Shown: positions 7,334 through 14,876, numbered from the stretch's first letter. The stretch is DNA of 14,876 nucleotides from DASRLE01 sp964558455 (GCA_964558455.1 CAZLEE010000103.1:1-14876); one strand, 5' to 3'. A program made the numbers and translations. The notes: a model not told the origin generated them from the sequence alone.

Positions 7334-8479
7334 TCACCTCCCGGCCGGGCGTGAATAGGCCAGATCGCTCCCCGGATCAATCCCCCAGCGCCGGCCGACG
7401 CCTTCCAAGTCCGCAGTCATGCCCCACCGATCCGCCTCGGCTGCGGTGGTATGGGCGCGATTGGCTCCCTGCAATGGCATGCCACCCCGGTTGTCCCCCG
7501 TCTGCGCGATAAATTCACATTCGTCCCGGGTCAAGACAACGTCCGGCAACCCGGCCAGCTCGTCCGCCTGGGTCTCCACCGGCTTCGCGTCGCCGCCTGT
7601 CTCCTGAATCATCGCCGGCGCGACCGATTTCACCGGCGGCTGCGAAAGATTCCAGATGCACGCCAATTGCAGCGGGGTCAGGTTGTATTTCAAGGCAATC
7701 GGCCTGAGATTGTCCATTTTTTCCAACGCCGTCTCCACCCAGCCGGCGGGGCGGGCGGCTCGGTAATCCAGCAGGGCGAACTGGTGCCCCGGCTTGATGT
7801 CATCATGGAAAATTCCGCCGTGATCCACCATCCGCGTCAGCAGATTCACCTCGTATTTGGCCGCCGCCGGCAATACCAGCCGGCCCGGCCACGGCTCCAG
7901 CGGATTGAGCAGGATCATCGCCCAGTCCAGCAAAACTCCAAATCGTTCCAGGCAAAGTATAAGGTCGAGCGTGAAACCGTTGCCCGGCCCCGGCGCGATG
8001 CCGATCCGGTCGGTCAATTTCGCCTCGCGCAATTTATCCATTTCCACCCAAACCTTGTCCTGCCCGTAACTGGTGGAATCGGGGTTCTGCAATAGAAGCA
8101 GGTCGAATTTTTCCGCGCGGCATCGTTGCAGGGATTTGTCCGTCGCCATCCGCAGGTAATCGCCGTAGTCGCGCGCCGGGCGCAATCCCGGATCGGTGAA
8201 TCGGGGGTAACCGCGCGCCCCTTGACGCCGCCCCTTGTAAAAATCGTGGCCCACCGCCCCTATCAGGCAATACTCCGAACGCGGCAACCCCGCCAGCGCC
8301 CGCCCCAGGAGTTCATCCGCCGCCCCTTCGCCGTACACGTCGGCCGTGATGAAGGTGCGGACGCCCTTCTCGTAAGCGCGCCGGACCAGATCAATCCAGT
8401 GTTCGTCGGAAAGCGGTTCGCCGTAATTCACAAAACACCCGCCGTTCCAAACTCCGAAAGCTGTTCGCGTCACATCCAT
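7334..8479 (-). CDS. Aldo/keto reductase-family protein with degenerate catalytic tetrad
   Basis: A 381-residue TIM-barrel AKR homologue. The N-terminal part is plainly AKR: GVRTFITADVYGEGAADELLGRAL matches the FDTADxYGxxEEhLGxAL motif, and FDLLLLQNPDS matches the DLyqlHwPD strand. However, the residue aligned with the catalytic Asp is Ile44, the Lys position is Ala75 (CLIGAVG where families have xxTKVG), and the catalytic His is Gln in LLQNPD. Only Tyr49 of the tetrad is retained. The C-terminal cofactor segment is also atypical (SVAPAMIQ rather than a VIPG-type loop). It may be an AKR scaffold with another activity, or inactive; both are inferences. The ATG at 8479 is 102 bases from the divergent kinase gene. 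Confidence 0.8.
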   Translation of the reverse strand: MDVTRTAFGVWNGGCFVNYGEPLSDEHWIDLVRRAYEKGVRTFITADVYGEGAADELLGRALAGLPRSEYCLIGAVGHDFYKGRRQGARGYPRFTDPGLRPARDYGDYLRMATDKSLQRCRAEKFDLLLLQNPDSTSYGQDKVWVEMDKLREAKLTDRIGIAPGPGNGFTLDLILCLERFGVLLDWAMILLNPLEPWPGRLVLPAAAKYEVNLLTRMVDHGGIFHDDIKPGHQFALLDYRAARPAGWVETALEKMDNLRPIALKYNLTPLQLACIWNLSQPPVKSVAPAMIQETGGDAKPVETQADELAGLPDVVLTRDECEFIAQTGDNRGGMPLQGANRAHTTAAEADRWGMTADLEGVGRRWGIDPGSDLAYSRPAGR

Positions 8480-8500
8480 GCCGTCACTTTAAGCGCGGAC

Positions 8501-8517
8501 CGGTTTGTTGCAAACCG
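8501..8517. promoter_or_regulatory. Perfect inverted repeat in divergent intergenic region
   Basis: CGGTTTG-TTG-CAAACCG is a perfect 7-bp inverted repeat with a 3-base centre. It sits 22 bases upstream of the AKR-like start and 65 bases upstream of the kinase start. It could be an operator for a dimeric regulator acting on either promoter, or a small hairpin in the + transcript. No regulator for it is identified here, and no convincing -10/-35 pair was seen in this gap. Confidence 0.4.
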
Positions 8518-8581
8518 CCTTTTCCCGCCCATTGAACTTTTTCGCTTTAGCCAGGCCTGATTTCTGCCGACATAACCGCAG

Positions 8582-10420
8582 ATGGATTATATTGAAACCG
8601 GGAACGAGCTGGCAGACAACAGTCCGGGTGAGAGCGTTCTCCTTTCTCAAGAACCGGAGATCGCGCCCCGTTCGTACGAGGATCTCTACCGTCGCGCCAT
8701 CAGCGGAGCGGGCGCCGTGCCTTATGGCTACGATTTCAAAACAAAGCGCTACACCTTCATGGGCGCGGGCATTGAGGATTTGATCGGCTACAAACCCAAA
8801 GACGTCACCACCGATCTTTGGGCCAAGATCGTGCGCGAATCCGTCATGCTTGGCGACGCTTCCGGCCTGTCCAAGAACGAAGCCGCGCGCCGCGTCAAAG
8901 CCGGTGAAATCCTGCAATGGCGCTGCGACATGCATGTTGTGACCAAGCTGGGAAATTTGCGCTGGATCTCGGACGCCTCGGTGCAAAGTCTGGATGATCA
9001 GGGCCGCCCCGTCAGTTCCATCGGAATTCTCCAGGATATAACCGAACACAAACAGGCCGAAACCTCCGCCCTGGCCTTCTCCAAACTCGGCCAGGATTTG
9101 TTCTCCACCACGACTCTTCGGGACGCCTCCAAAATCATCGCCAAGGTCGCCGGCGAATTAATAAGGTGGGACGCATTTTACCTCCATCTCTATGATTCGG
9201 ACCTGGATGAAGCTCTCCCCGTCCTGGCCATTGACCTAGTTGATGGCGGGCGCGTGGATCTTACGGTCAATCGAAGGGAAAAGCCCAGCCCCATCCTCCG
9301 CCGGGTGCTGGCAAAAGGCGCGGAACTGATCCTCAAGGAAACTCTGGTCGCAGAACCGGGATCCATACCTTATGGCAACGAGAACCGCCTCTCCGCCTCC
9401 ATCTTGCGTGTCCCCCTGCGGGTGAAGGCCAAGCCCATCGGCATATTGGCCCTGCACAGTTACACTTTTCAAGCTTACAGCGCCAGCGATCTTAACATCC
9501 TCCAGACCCTGGCTGATTATTGCAGCGGCGCTTTCGAGCGCATCTGGGCCGAGGAAAAACTTCTGTCGCTGCACAAGCAATTGCTGGAAAGTTCCCGCCA
9601 GGCCGGCATGGCCGAAGTCGCCACCAGCGTTCTCCATAACGTCGGCAACGTGCTCAACAGCGTCAATGTCTCCACCTCCGTCATTTCCGATAAAATGCGC
9701 AAATCCAGGGTGGTCAATCTGGCCAAGGCTGTTGCCCTCATGCAATCCCACAAAGCTGAACTGGGCGCATTCCTGACCAGCGATCCCAAAGGCCGGGAAT
9801 TGCCCGCTTACTTGAGCGCCCTGGCTGTTCACCTGGAACAAGAGCAAAGCCAAGTCTTGCAGGAAATCGCTTCCCTCTCCGACAACATCGCCCACATCAA
9901 GGAAATTGTGGCCATGCAGCAAAACTATGCCCAGGTCGCCGGCGTCACCGAATCCCTCCATGTCGCCGACATGGTCGAGGATGCCATGCGCCTCAACGAA
10001 GGCGCGATCAAGCGGCACAATCTCAAAGTCGTCCGCGACTATAACACCCCCATCCTGGTCATCGTGGACAAGCACAAGGTGCTGCAAATCCTGGTCAACC
10101 TCATCCGCAACGCCAAATACGCCATGGACGAAGTCAACGTTCCCGAGAAACTTTTGACCGTCCGCATTCTGGCCGCCGGCGACGACCGGGTGCAAATTTC
10201 CATCATCGACAACGGCATCGGGATTCCGGCCGGAAACATGGTTCGGATATTCGAGCACGGCTTCACCACCCGCAAGGAAGGCCATGGTTTTGGCCTGCAC
10301 AGCGCCGCGCTGACCGCCAAAGAACTGGGCGGGACATTGAGCGTGCAGAGCGACGGCACCGGCAAAGGCGCCACCTTTGTCCTCGACATCCCCCGCCAGC
10401 CGCCCAAGAGCAAATACTGA
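8582..10420 (+). CDS. Soluble PAS-GAF sensor histidine kinase
   Basis: A 612-residue protein with no signal peptide or membrane helix, so a cytoplasmic sensor is expected. Residues about 40-160 form a PAS domain with the usual ending (SSIGILQDITEHKQAE, PAC-like). Residues about 165-320 resemble a GAF domain (FSKLGQDLFSTTTLRDASKIIAKVAGEL start, SILRVPLRVKAKPIGILALHS core, DLNILQTLADYCSGAFER end). A coiled linker leads to the phosphoacceptor helix with H352 in VLHNVGNVLNS. The ATPase domain shows the N box (NLIRNAKYAMDE, N506/N510), G1 (DNGIGI, D543), F box (FEHGFTT) and G2 (GHGFGLH, 567-573). The H box has Asn, not Glu/Asp, after the His. No response regulator is adjacent, so it is an orphan in this window. 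The ATG at 8582 is the first sensible start. Confidence 0.92.
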   Translation: MDYIETGNELADNSPGESVLLSQEPEIAPRSYEDLYRRAISGAGAVPYGYDFKTKRYTFMGAGIEDLIGYKPKDVTTDLWAKIVRESVMLGDASGLSKNEAARRVKAGEILQWRCDMHVVTKLGNLRWISDASVQSLDDQGRPVSSIGILQDITEHKQAETSALAFSKLGQDLFSTTTLRDASKIIAKVAGELIRWDAFYLHLYDSDLDEALPVLAIDLVDGGRVDLTVNRREKPSPILRRVLAKGAELILKETLVAEPGSIPYGNENRLSASILRVPLRVKAKPIGILALHSYTFQAYSASDLNILQTLADYCSGAFERIWAEEKLLSLHKQLLESSRQAGMAEVATSVLHNVGNVLNSVNVSTSVISDKMRKSRVVNLAKAVALMQSHKAELGAFLTSDPKGRELPAYLSALAVHLEQEQSQVLQEIASLSDNIAHIKEIVAMQQNYAQVAGVTESLHVADMVEDAMRLNEGAIKRHNLKVVRDYNTPILVIVDKHKVLQILVNLIRNAKYAMDEVNVPEKLLTVRILAAGDDRVQISIIDNGIGIPAGNMVRIFEHGFTTRKEGHGFGLHSAALTAKELGGTLSVQSDGTGKGATFVLDIPRQPPKSKY

Positions 10421-10452
10421 TTTTCCGGCAGTCTTCCGTCAAGGTCTTGAGA

Positions 10453-10480
10453 TTGAGGGCGCAGCCCTAATTTTAGTATT
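10453..10480 (+). terminator. Rho-independent terminator after the histidine kinase
   Basis: TTGAGGGC-GCA-GCCCTAA forms a stem of five perfect pairs (AGGGC/GCCCT), extended by TT/AA past one bulged G, with a 3-base loop. TTTTAGTATT follows at 10471-10480. It is 33 bases after the kinase stop and correctly oriented. A small dyad TCAAGGTCTTGA (10439-10450) lies directly before it. The remaining gap to 10563 has a lone TTGACT (10479-10484) that could be a -35, but no well-spaced -10 was found. Confidence 0.5.
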
Positions 10481-10563
10481 GACTTAAAAGAGGCGGCGCG
10501 CTTGCAAAATATTGGAATTGGCCCACAATCGGATGCGGTCTTTATTCCATACCCGTATTTGAT

Positions 10564-11463
10564 ATGAAAATGGTCTTCCCGAAAATTTACCGGCTGTCCG
10601 GTCTGGCGCTGGGCGCGTTGCTTTTCCTCGCGGTTCAATCCGCCCCGGCCGTTGACAAGCTGAATGCCCTGATCGTCGATGGCCAGAATAACCATAAGTG
10701 GCGGATCACGACTCCGATTCTCCAGGCCGCCATGGAAAGTTCCGGACGGTTCGCGGTGAGCATCGCCACCAGCCCGGCCCACGGCCAAAGCATGGAGACT
10801 TTCAAGCCCGACTTTTCCAAATACGCCGTCGTCGTCCTGAATTATAACGGGGATGGCTGGTCCGCGGCCACGCAGACCGCGTTCGAGAATTATATGAAGA
10901 ATGGCGGGGGCATGGTCAGTTTTCACGCGGCGGACAATTCATTTCCGCATTGGGCGGAGTTTAACAAGATGATCGGGGTGGGCGGTTGGGGCGGGCGCAA
11001 TCAGAGTTCCGGTTCGATGATCCGGTGGCGCGATGGCAAAGCAGTGGTGGAGGCGGGCGCTCCCGGCAGCAGGGGAACGCACGGCCGTTTCTTTTCGTGG
11101 GATGTGGAGATGAGGAATGTGAATCATCCCATCACCAAGGGTCTCCCGGCGAAATGGCTCCATACCCGCGATGAATTGTATTCCATGCTGGCCGGTCCGG
11201 CCGCGAATGTCACTGTTCTGGCCACCGCGAATTCGGATGTCACCCATCAGGACGAGCCTGTGCTGATGGCTATCTCCTATGGCAAAGGCCGCGTGTTTCA
11301 TACCACCTTGGGGCATGACGCCGAGTCGATGCAGGATGTGGGCTTTGTCACCACGCTCAACCGCGGCGCCGAGTGGGCCGCGACCGGCAAGGTGACGATT
11401 CCGGTTCCGTCCGATTTTCCGACGAGCGATAAGATCAGTGTTTGGATTCCGCTGGCGAAGTAG
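10564..11463 (+). CDS. Exported ThuA-domain protein
   Basis: A 299-residue protein with a signal peptide (MKMVFPKIYRLSGLALGALLFLAVQSAPA, cleavage likely near VDK) and a ThuA-like fold, related to the class I glutamine amidotransferase/flavodoxin-like superfamily. Landmarks are the first strand LNALIVDGQNNHKW, then FKPDFSKYAVVVLNYNG, the GGGMVSFHAADNSFPHW segment, HPITKGLPAKWLHTRDELYSML and GKGRVFHTTLGHD. ThuA proteins are linked to trehalose and other sugar metabolism, and exported versions are common in Verrucomicrobiota and Planctomycetota; exact substrates are mostly unknown. The ATG at 10564 is used; the ATG at 10570 is possible and equally signal-like. It is convergent with the SGNH hydrolase gene. 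Confidence 0.9.
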   Translation: MKMVFPKIYRLSGLALGALLFLAVQSAPAVDKLNALIVDGQNNHKWRITTPILQAAMESSGRFAVSIATSPAHGQSMETFKPDFSKYAVVVLNYNGDGWSAATQTAFENYMKNGGGMVSFHAADNSFPHWAEFNKMIGVGGWGGRNQSSGSMIRWRDGKAVVEAGAPGSRGTHGRFFSWDVEMRNVNHPITKGLPAKWLHTRDELYSMLAGPAANVTVLATANSDVTHQDEPVLMAISYGKGRVFHTTLGHDAESMQDVGFVTTLNRGAEWAATGKVTIPVPSDFPTSDKISVWIPLAK

Positions 11464-11478
11464 CCTGCGCCATTGTCA

Positions 11479-12540
11479 TCAGAGTCCCAGGCGGGTGAAG
11501 ACGCTGTGGTAAATCCAGTGTCCGAAATCGTTGGGATGGTTGATGTTGTTGGCCAGCAAATCCTCCGGTTTTTTGCGCGCGGCCAGCGACTGCCAATTGT
11601 CAAAAACATCGGCGTAGGCGCAGCCCGTTTCCGTCGCGGCCTGGGCCGTGGCCGCCGCGTAATCCGCCATGTGATGGCTTCCAAATTTCCAGCGCGGATT
11701 GGGCGGAAAGGCGGAAAAAAGAATCACTTCCGCCCCGGTTTGGGCGCGAATGAGGGCGGCCATTTCTTTCAAATTCTGTTTGAATTGCGGCAGCGGCACC
11801 CCGCCGATGTTGTGGTCGTTCATGCCGAAACCAATCAGCACCAGATCGGGTTTTTGGGAGAGGACTTTCTCTTGCAGCCGCTCCAATCCCTGGCGGGTGG
11901 TGTCGCCGCCGGTGGCGCCGTTGACCGCCGTGATGCGCGCCTGGGGATATTTGCGTTGCAGTTCGTCCGCCCAGCGTTGCCAGAAAATGAGGCCGGGGCG
12001 GGACGCATTGCCGCCGGCTGTGATGCTGTCGCCGAACGCGATGATCTTCACCGGCCGGCCGGCGTCCAGTTTGGTTTGGGTGGCTCGCAGGCAGGCGCGT
12101 TGGGAGGCCTGGACCGGCCACTCATTCGTCTGCGCAAACGAATAATCCACAAAAGCGAAAAATCGGGCGTTGCCGTAGCCGGGAAATCGGTTGTGATCGA
12201 ACTCCTCCTGGCCAAAGAGCATGTTGGTCTGATAATCCGGCAGGCGCGAGCCGGGCGCGCGGCGCAATGTTCCGGCGGCCCGGTCCAAAATAAAGTCCTT
12301 CCCCTCGGTGTATTCCGTCGTCCCGCTTTCCGGCTCGAAGGCGTTGCGGACATGGACCGGCTGGTCCGGCAGCGGGATATGGGCCAGGGCGGCCGGCTCG
12401 TCGCCGATGAACACCACCGATTCGCCCGTCATCCGGACAGCCGGATGCGGGCGCAGCGCGGCGCAGCCGCCGCACACCAACCCGGCCACAACTGTCAATA
12501 CTAATATAATCGAATTGGGAAATGACAATTTGTATTTCAT
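11479..12540 (-). CDS. Exported SGNH/GDSL hydrolase
   Basis: About 353 residues from the ATG at 12540, chosen because it opens a signal sequence (MKYKLSFPNSIILVLTVVAGLVCGGC). An ATG-type start at 12588 would add a Gly/Pro-rich leader. C26 could be a lipid anchor, but the preceding CGG is a poor lipobox. Residues about 35-140 form a beta-rich accessory domain (FIGDEPAAL..., YTEGKDFILDRAAGTLRR). The SGNH domain follows: block I FGDSITAGG with nucleophile S172, block II NGATGGDTT (G208/G212), block III FGMNDHN (N241) and block V NNINHPNDFGH with H335. The usual Asp three residues before the His is Asn332 here. The likely activity is esterase or carbohydrate deacetylase outside the cytoplasm; the substrate is unknown. 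It converges with the ThuA gene 15 bases away. Confidence 0.88.
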   Translation of the reverse strand: MKYKLSFPNSIILVLTVVAGLVCGGCAALRPHPAVRMTGESVVFIGDEPAALAHIPLPDQPVHVRNAFEPESGTTEYTEGKDFILDRAAGTLRRAPGSRLPDYQTNMLFGQEEFDHNRFPGYGNARFFAFVDYSFAQTNEWPVQASQRACLRATQTKLDAGRPVKIIAFGDSITAGGNASRPGLIFWQRWADELQRKYPQARITAVNGATGGDTTRQGLERLQEKVLSQKPDLVLIGFGMNDHNIGGVPLPQFKQNLKEMAALIRAQTGAEVILFSAFPPNPRWKFGSHHMADYAAATAQAATETGCAYADVFDNWQSLAARKKPEDLLANNINHPNDFGHWIYHSVFTRLGL

Positions 12541-12656
12541 GCGCGGTCCCCATGTTGCCGGAGAGCCGGGGCCCGAGCCAAGCCCCAATATGGCGCCCGC
12601 CGCCCGGTTGTTTGGCGCTTGCCTCGACGCGCGACCGTGGCATTTTGGGTTAACGC

Positions 12657-13640
12657 ATGAAAATTCTATTTATTGGCGGAACGGGATACATCAGCAGTGC
12701 GGCCAGCCGGCTGGCGCTGGCCAGGGGATGGGAATTGTATTTGCTCAATCGCGGGCTGCGCCGGCCCAATCCGCCCGGCTGCCGGAACCTGGTGGCGGAC
12801 ATCAACCGCCCCGATGAGGTTCGCGCCGCCATGGGCGGCATGAAATTCGACGTGGTGGTGAATTGGGTGGCATTCGTGCCGCAGGATATCGAGCGGGACC
12901 TGATCCTGTTTCGGGGGCGCACCGGCCAGTATGTTTTCATCAGTTCGGCCTCGGCCTACCAGAAGCCGCCCGAACACTACATCATCACCGAGTCCACGCC
13001 GTTATCCAACCCGTATTGGGATTATTCGCGCAACAAGATCGCCTGCGAGGAACGCTTGATGAAGGCGTGGCGCGAAGAAGGATTTCCAGTGACGATTGTC
13101 CGCCCGTCCCTGACCTACGACACGCAACTGCCCATCGCGCTGGGAGGATGGGGTTGCTACACGTTATGCGACCGTTTGAAGAAAGGCCGCCGGATCGTCA
13201 TTCACGGGGACGGTTCGTCATTGTGGGTGGTGACGCACGCCGAGGATATGGGGCGCGGAGTGCTGGGATTGTTCGGAAATCCGGCGGCGTCCGGCCAGGC
13301 GTTTCACATCACATCGGACGAGGTGCTGACGTGGAACCAGATTTACGGAACGATAGCGGAAGCGTTGGGGGTTGAGGCGAATGTGGTTCATATTCCGAGC
13401 GATTTCATCGCGAAGGTCGCGCCGGAAAAGGCCGGCAGCCTGCTGGGCGACAAAACGTGGAGCACAGTGTTTGACAACTCCAAGATCAAGAAATGGGTGC
13501 CGGGATTCAAGTGTGTTGTTCCTTACCGGGAAGGGATCCGGCGCACGCTGGCGGGTTTCGAGGCCGACCCGGCGCGGCAGCGGGTGGACCCGGCGATCAA
13601 CGAGCAGTTGGACAGAATCCTGGCCGCGTGGGATCGGTGA
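12657..13640 (+). CDS. NAD(P)-dependent epimerase/dehydratase (extended SDR)
   Basis: A 327-residue Rossmann-fold enzyme. The N-terminal dinucleotide motif is FIGGTGYIS (6-13), with Ser at the third Gly position. VADINRP and VVVNWVAFV follow the SDR pattern, with VFISSASAY (S96-S98) as the catalytic Ser strand and YSRNK giving the YxxxK pair Y123/K127. The substrate half shows VTIVRPSLTYD, LWVVTHAEDMGRGVLGLF and FHITSDEVLTWNQIY, as in nucleoside-sugar epimerase-like proteins. The specific substrate cannot be read from sequence. The ATG at 12657 starts directly at the Rossmann strand. The gene is divergent from the SGNH hydrolase across a 116-base gap in which no strong promoter was recognised. 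Confidence 0.9.
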   Translation: MKILFIGGTGYISSAASRLALARGWELYLLNRGLRRPNPPGCRNLVADINRPDEVRAAMGGMKFDVVVNWVAFVPQDIERDLILFRGRTGQYVFISSASAYQKPPEHYIITESTPLSNPYWDYSRNKIACEERLMKAWREEGFPVTIVRPSLTYDTQLPIALGGWGCYTLCDRLKKGRRIVIHGDGSSLWVVTHAEDMGRGVLGLFGNPAASGQAFHITSDEVLTWNQIYGTIAEALGVEANVVHIPSDFIAKVAPEKAGSLLGDKTWSTVFDNSKIKKWVPGFKCVVPYREGIRRTLAGFEADPARQRVDPAINEQLDRILAAWDR

Positions 13641-13652
13641 AAATCCCCGGTC

Positions 13653-14876
13653 TCAAGGCAGACTGAGGTTGTAGTAACGGCCCGGCAAATCCGCCGCCTG
13701 CGGATCGCTGAAGTAATACGAACCGTTGGTGAGCGTCGCGTTCGTCAACGAAACCCAGACGGGGTTCGCCAGATCAGGACAGGCTTTCACCACCACCGCG
13801 AAATTGTTTGTCCCGGTGATGTTGAATCCGAAGTGATTGTTTCGCACACCGAAACCGCCGTCGTCGGTCCGGATGACCGGATTCCACAACACAGCCGGAA
13901 TGCCGGCAAACGAGTTGCCCCAACCGGCGGCGCCGGGCAGGTAATAGGCCGTCGCGCTTTTGTCGCCGTAAAACACAACCGAATCAGTGGAGGCCGCGCC
14001 GGCGGTAAAATGGATGACGGCGTCAGTCAGGGTGACGTTGGTCAGGCTGGCGCAGTAGGCAAAGGCATACGTTCCGATGTTGGTCACGCTGCTTGGGATC
14101 GTGACATCGGCCAGACGGGCGCAGTAGGCGAAGGCATACGTTCCGATATTGGTCACGCTGCCTGGAATCGCGACGCCGGTCAGGTTGCTGCAGCCATAAA
14201 ACGCGGAGTTTCCGATGTTGGTCACGCCGGCCGGAATCGTGATCCCGGTCAGGCCGGCGCAGTCATAAAATGCATCGTCCGCAATGTTGGTCACGCTGCC
14301 GGGAACGGCATAACTTCCGCCCAGTCCGCCCGGATAGGCCAGAAGCGTCATTTGGGCCGCGTCAAACAACACTCCCCCCGCGCTGCTGTAAAATGTGTTT
14401 CCAGCTTCCACCGCTATCGCGCCCAAATGCTGGCAGTCATCAAACACCCCCGTCCCGATATTCGTGACCGTGGCGGGGAGGGTGACGCCGGTCAGCCCCC
14501 CGCAACCCGCGAACGCATACGACCCAATGTTGGTGACGCCATCAGGAATGGTGACGCCGGCCAGATTGGTGTCCATGTAGAACGAAAAGTCCGCGATGTT
14601 GGTCACGGTGCCGGGGACGGCATAACTTCCGCCCAAGCCGCCCGGATAAGCCAGAAGCGTCATTTGGGCCGCGTCAAACAGCACTCCCCCCGCGCTGCTG
14701 TAAAATAAACTCCCGGCCTCCGCCGTTATCGCGGTCAGATCATAACAGCCATCGAACGCGCCCGCCCCTATATTCGTGACCGTGGCGGGGATGTTGATGC
14801 CGGCCAGGCTGACGCAGTGAACAAACGCATCCTCCCCGATGGTGACGAGGCCGGTGGTGTTCGTGACGCCGGCCAG
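13653..14876 (-). CDS. BspA-type leucine-rich-repeat protein, 5' end outside the window
   Basis: The frame is open from the right edge to a stop at 13653, giving 407 C-terminal residues. It is built of 23-residue LRR_5/BspA units of the form VTNIGxxAFxxCxxLTxVTIPxx, interrupted by an island (AGNTFYSSAGGVLFDAAQMTLLAYPGG...) that recurs 104 residues apart. The repeats end near the VTLTDAVIHF segment. After a spacer (STDSVVFYGDKSATAYYLPG) comes a C-terminal tail (FGFNITGTNNFAVVVKACPDLANPVWVSL...YFSDP...RYYNLSLP) of a type I associate with exported Verrucomicrobiota proteins. Surface or extracellular location is inferred, since the signal peptide is not in the window. BspA LRRs are known for adhesion and protein binding. 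It converges with the SDR gene 12 bases away. Confidence 0.9.
   Translation of the reverse strand: MAGVTNTTGLVTIGEDAFVHCVSLAGINIPATVTNIGAGAFDGCYDLTAITAEAGSLFYSSAGGVLFDAAQMTLLAYPGGLGGSYAVPGTVTNIADFSFYMDTNLAGVTIPDGVTNIGSYAFAGCGGLTGVTLPATVTNIGTGVFDDCQHLGAIAVEAGNTFYSSAGGVLFDAAQMTLLAYPGGLGGSYAVPGSVTNIADDAFYDCAGLTGITIPAGVTNIGNSAFYGCSNLTGVAIPGSVTNIGTYAFAYCARLADVTIPSSVTNIGTYAFAYCASLTNVTLTDAVIHFTAGAASTDSVVFYGDKSATAYYLPGAAGWGNSFAGIPAVLWNPVIRTDDGGFGVRNNHFGFNITGTNNFAVVVKACPDLANPVWVSLTNATLTNGSYYFSDPQAADLPGRYYNLSLP
14049..14161 (-). repeat. 69-bp tandem repeat within the LRR gene
   Basis: Two 44-base blocks (14049-14092 and 14118-14161) differ at only two positions and are spaced exactly 69 bases apart, one 23-residue LRR unit (both read NIGTYAFAYCA in protein). 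The near identity suggests recent duplication or gene conversion. Confidence 0.75.
14284..14706 (-). repeat. 312-bp-period long repeat within the LRR gene
   Basis: Bases 14284-14394 and 14596-14706 are 111-base copies with six mismatches by eye, exactly 312 bases (104 codons) apart. They encode the non-LRR island plus the start of the next LRR. The spacing keeps frame, so unequal recombination would add or remove whole 104-residue modules. Confidence 0.8.

Noticed and set aside
9236..10300. Long open frame on the - strand opposite the histidine kinase
   Set aside because: The + strand encodes PAS, GAF and ATPase motifs; the antisense product has no domain and reflects codon bias.
11473..12504. 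Long + strand open frame opposite the SGNH hydrolase
   Set aside because: The - strand carries the GDSI, GxND and HPND blocks; the antisense frame has no recognisable features.
14046..14706. Regular repeats considered as a CRISPR array
   Set aside because: The repeats are in frame, coding, of 69 and 312 base periods, and lack equal unique spacers.
13833..14708. Repetitive + strand frame (GQAGAVGEGIRSDVGH units)
   Set aside because: The periodicity is the mirror of the LRR repeats on the - strand and has no independent support.

Overview
The window most resembles a chromosomal fragment from a Verrucomicrobiota-type bacterium (Pedosphaera/Limisphaera-like). This is inferred from several things together: high GC over most of its length, few recognisable Shine-Dalgarno sequences, and GTG/TTG starts. 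The mix of gene families also fits: ThuA-domain protein, SGNH hydrolase, unusual aldo/keto reductase, and a BspA-type leucine-rich-repeat protein with a C-terminal tail of a kind I associate with that phylum. No rRNA, tRNA, CRISPR array, transposase or phage gene is visible. All gaps between genes are shorter than 300 bases.

Layout. (1) Bases 1-1949 hold three tandem + strand paralogues of an unrecognised secreted protein family: a 3' fragment with a probable frameshift, then two full copies joined by a stop/start overlap. This block is visibly more AT-rich than the rest. (2) Bases 2099-3118 encode a two-TM TPR protein with an Ala-Thr-Asn repeat linker. (3) Bases 3218-4647 are a thiH-thiS thiamine (thiazole) pair. 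(4) Bases 4748-7322 carry an exported TlpA/ResA-type thioredoxin, a LAB_N membrane protein fused to a zinc ribbon, and recF, all on the + strand. (5) On the - strand, 7334-8479 is an aldo/keto reductase homologue that has lost most of its catalytic tetrad. It is divergent from a soluble PAS-GAF histidine kinase (8582-10420), with a perfect inverted repeat between them. (6) Bases 10564-11463 encode an exported ThuA-like protein, convergent with an exported SGNH hydrolase (- strand), which in turn is divergent from an NAD(P)-dependent epimerase/SDR. (7) From 13653 to the right edge a BspA-type LRR protein on the - strand runs out of the window.

The genes do not form one obvious system. The clearest functional unit is thiH-thiS. 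The ThuA, SGNH and AKR-like genes suggest carbohydrate or polysaccharide metabolism, but nothing visible ties them into one pathway. The most unusual items are the tandem paralogue family at the left edge, the catalytically stripped AKR, the LAB_N-zinc-ribbon fusion, and the long DNA-level repeats inside the LRR gene.
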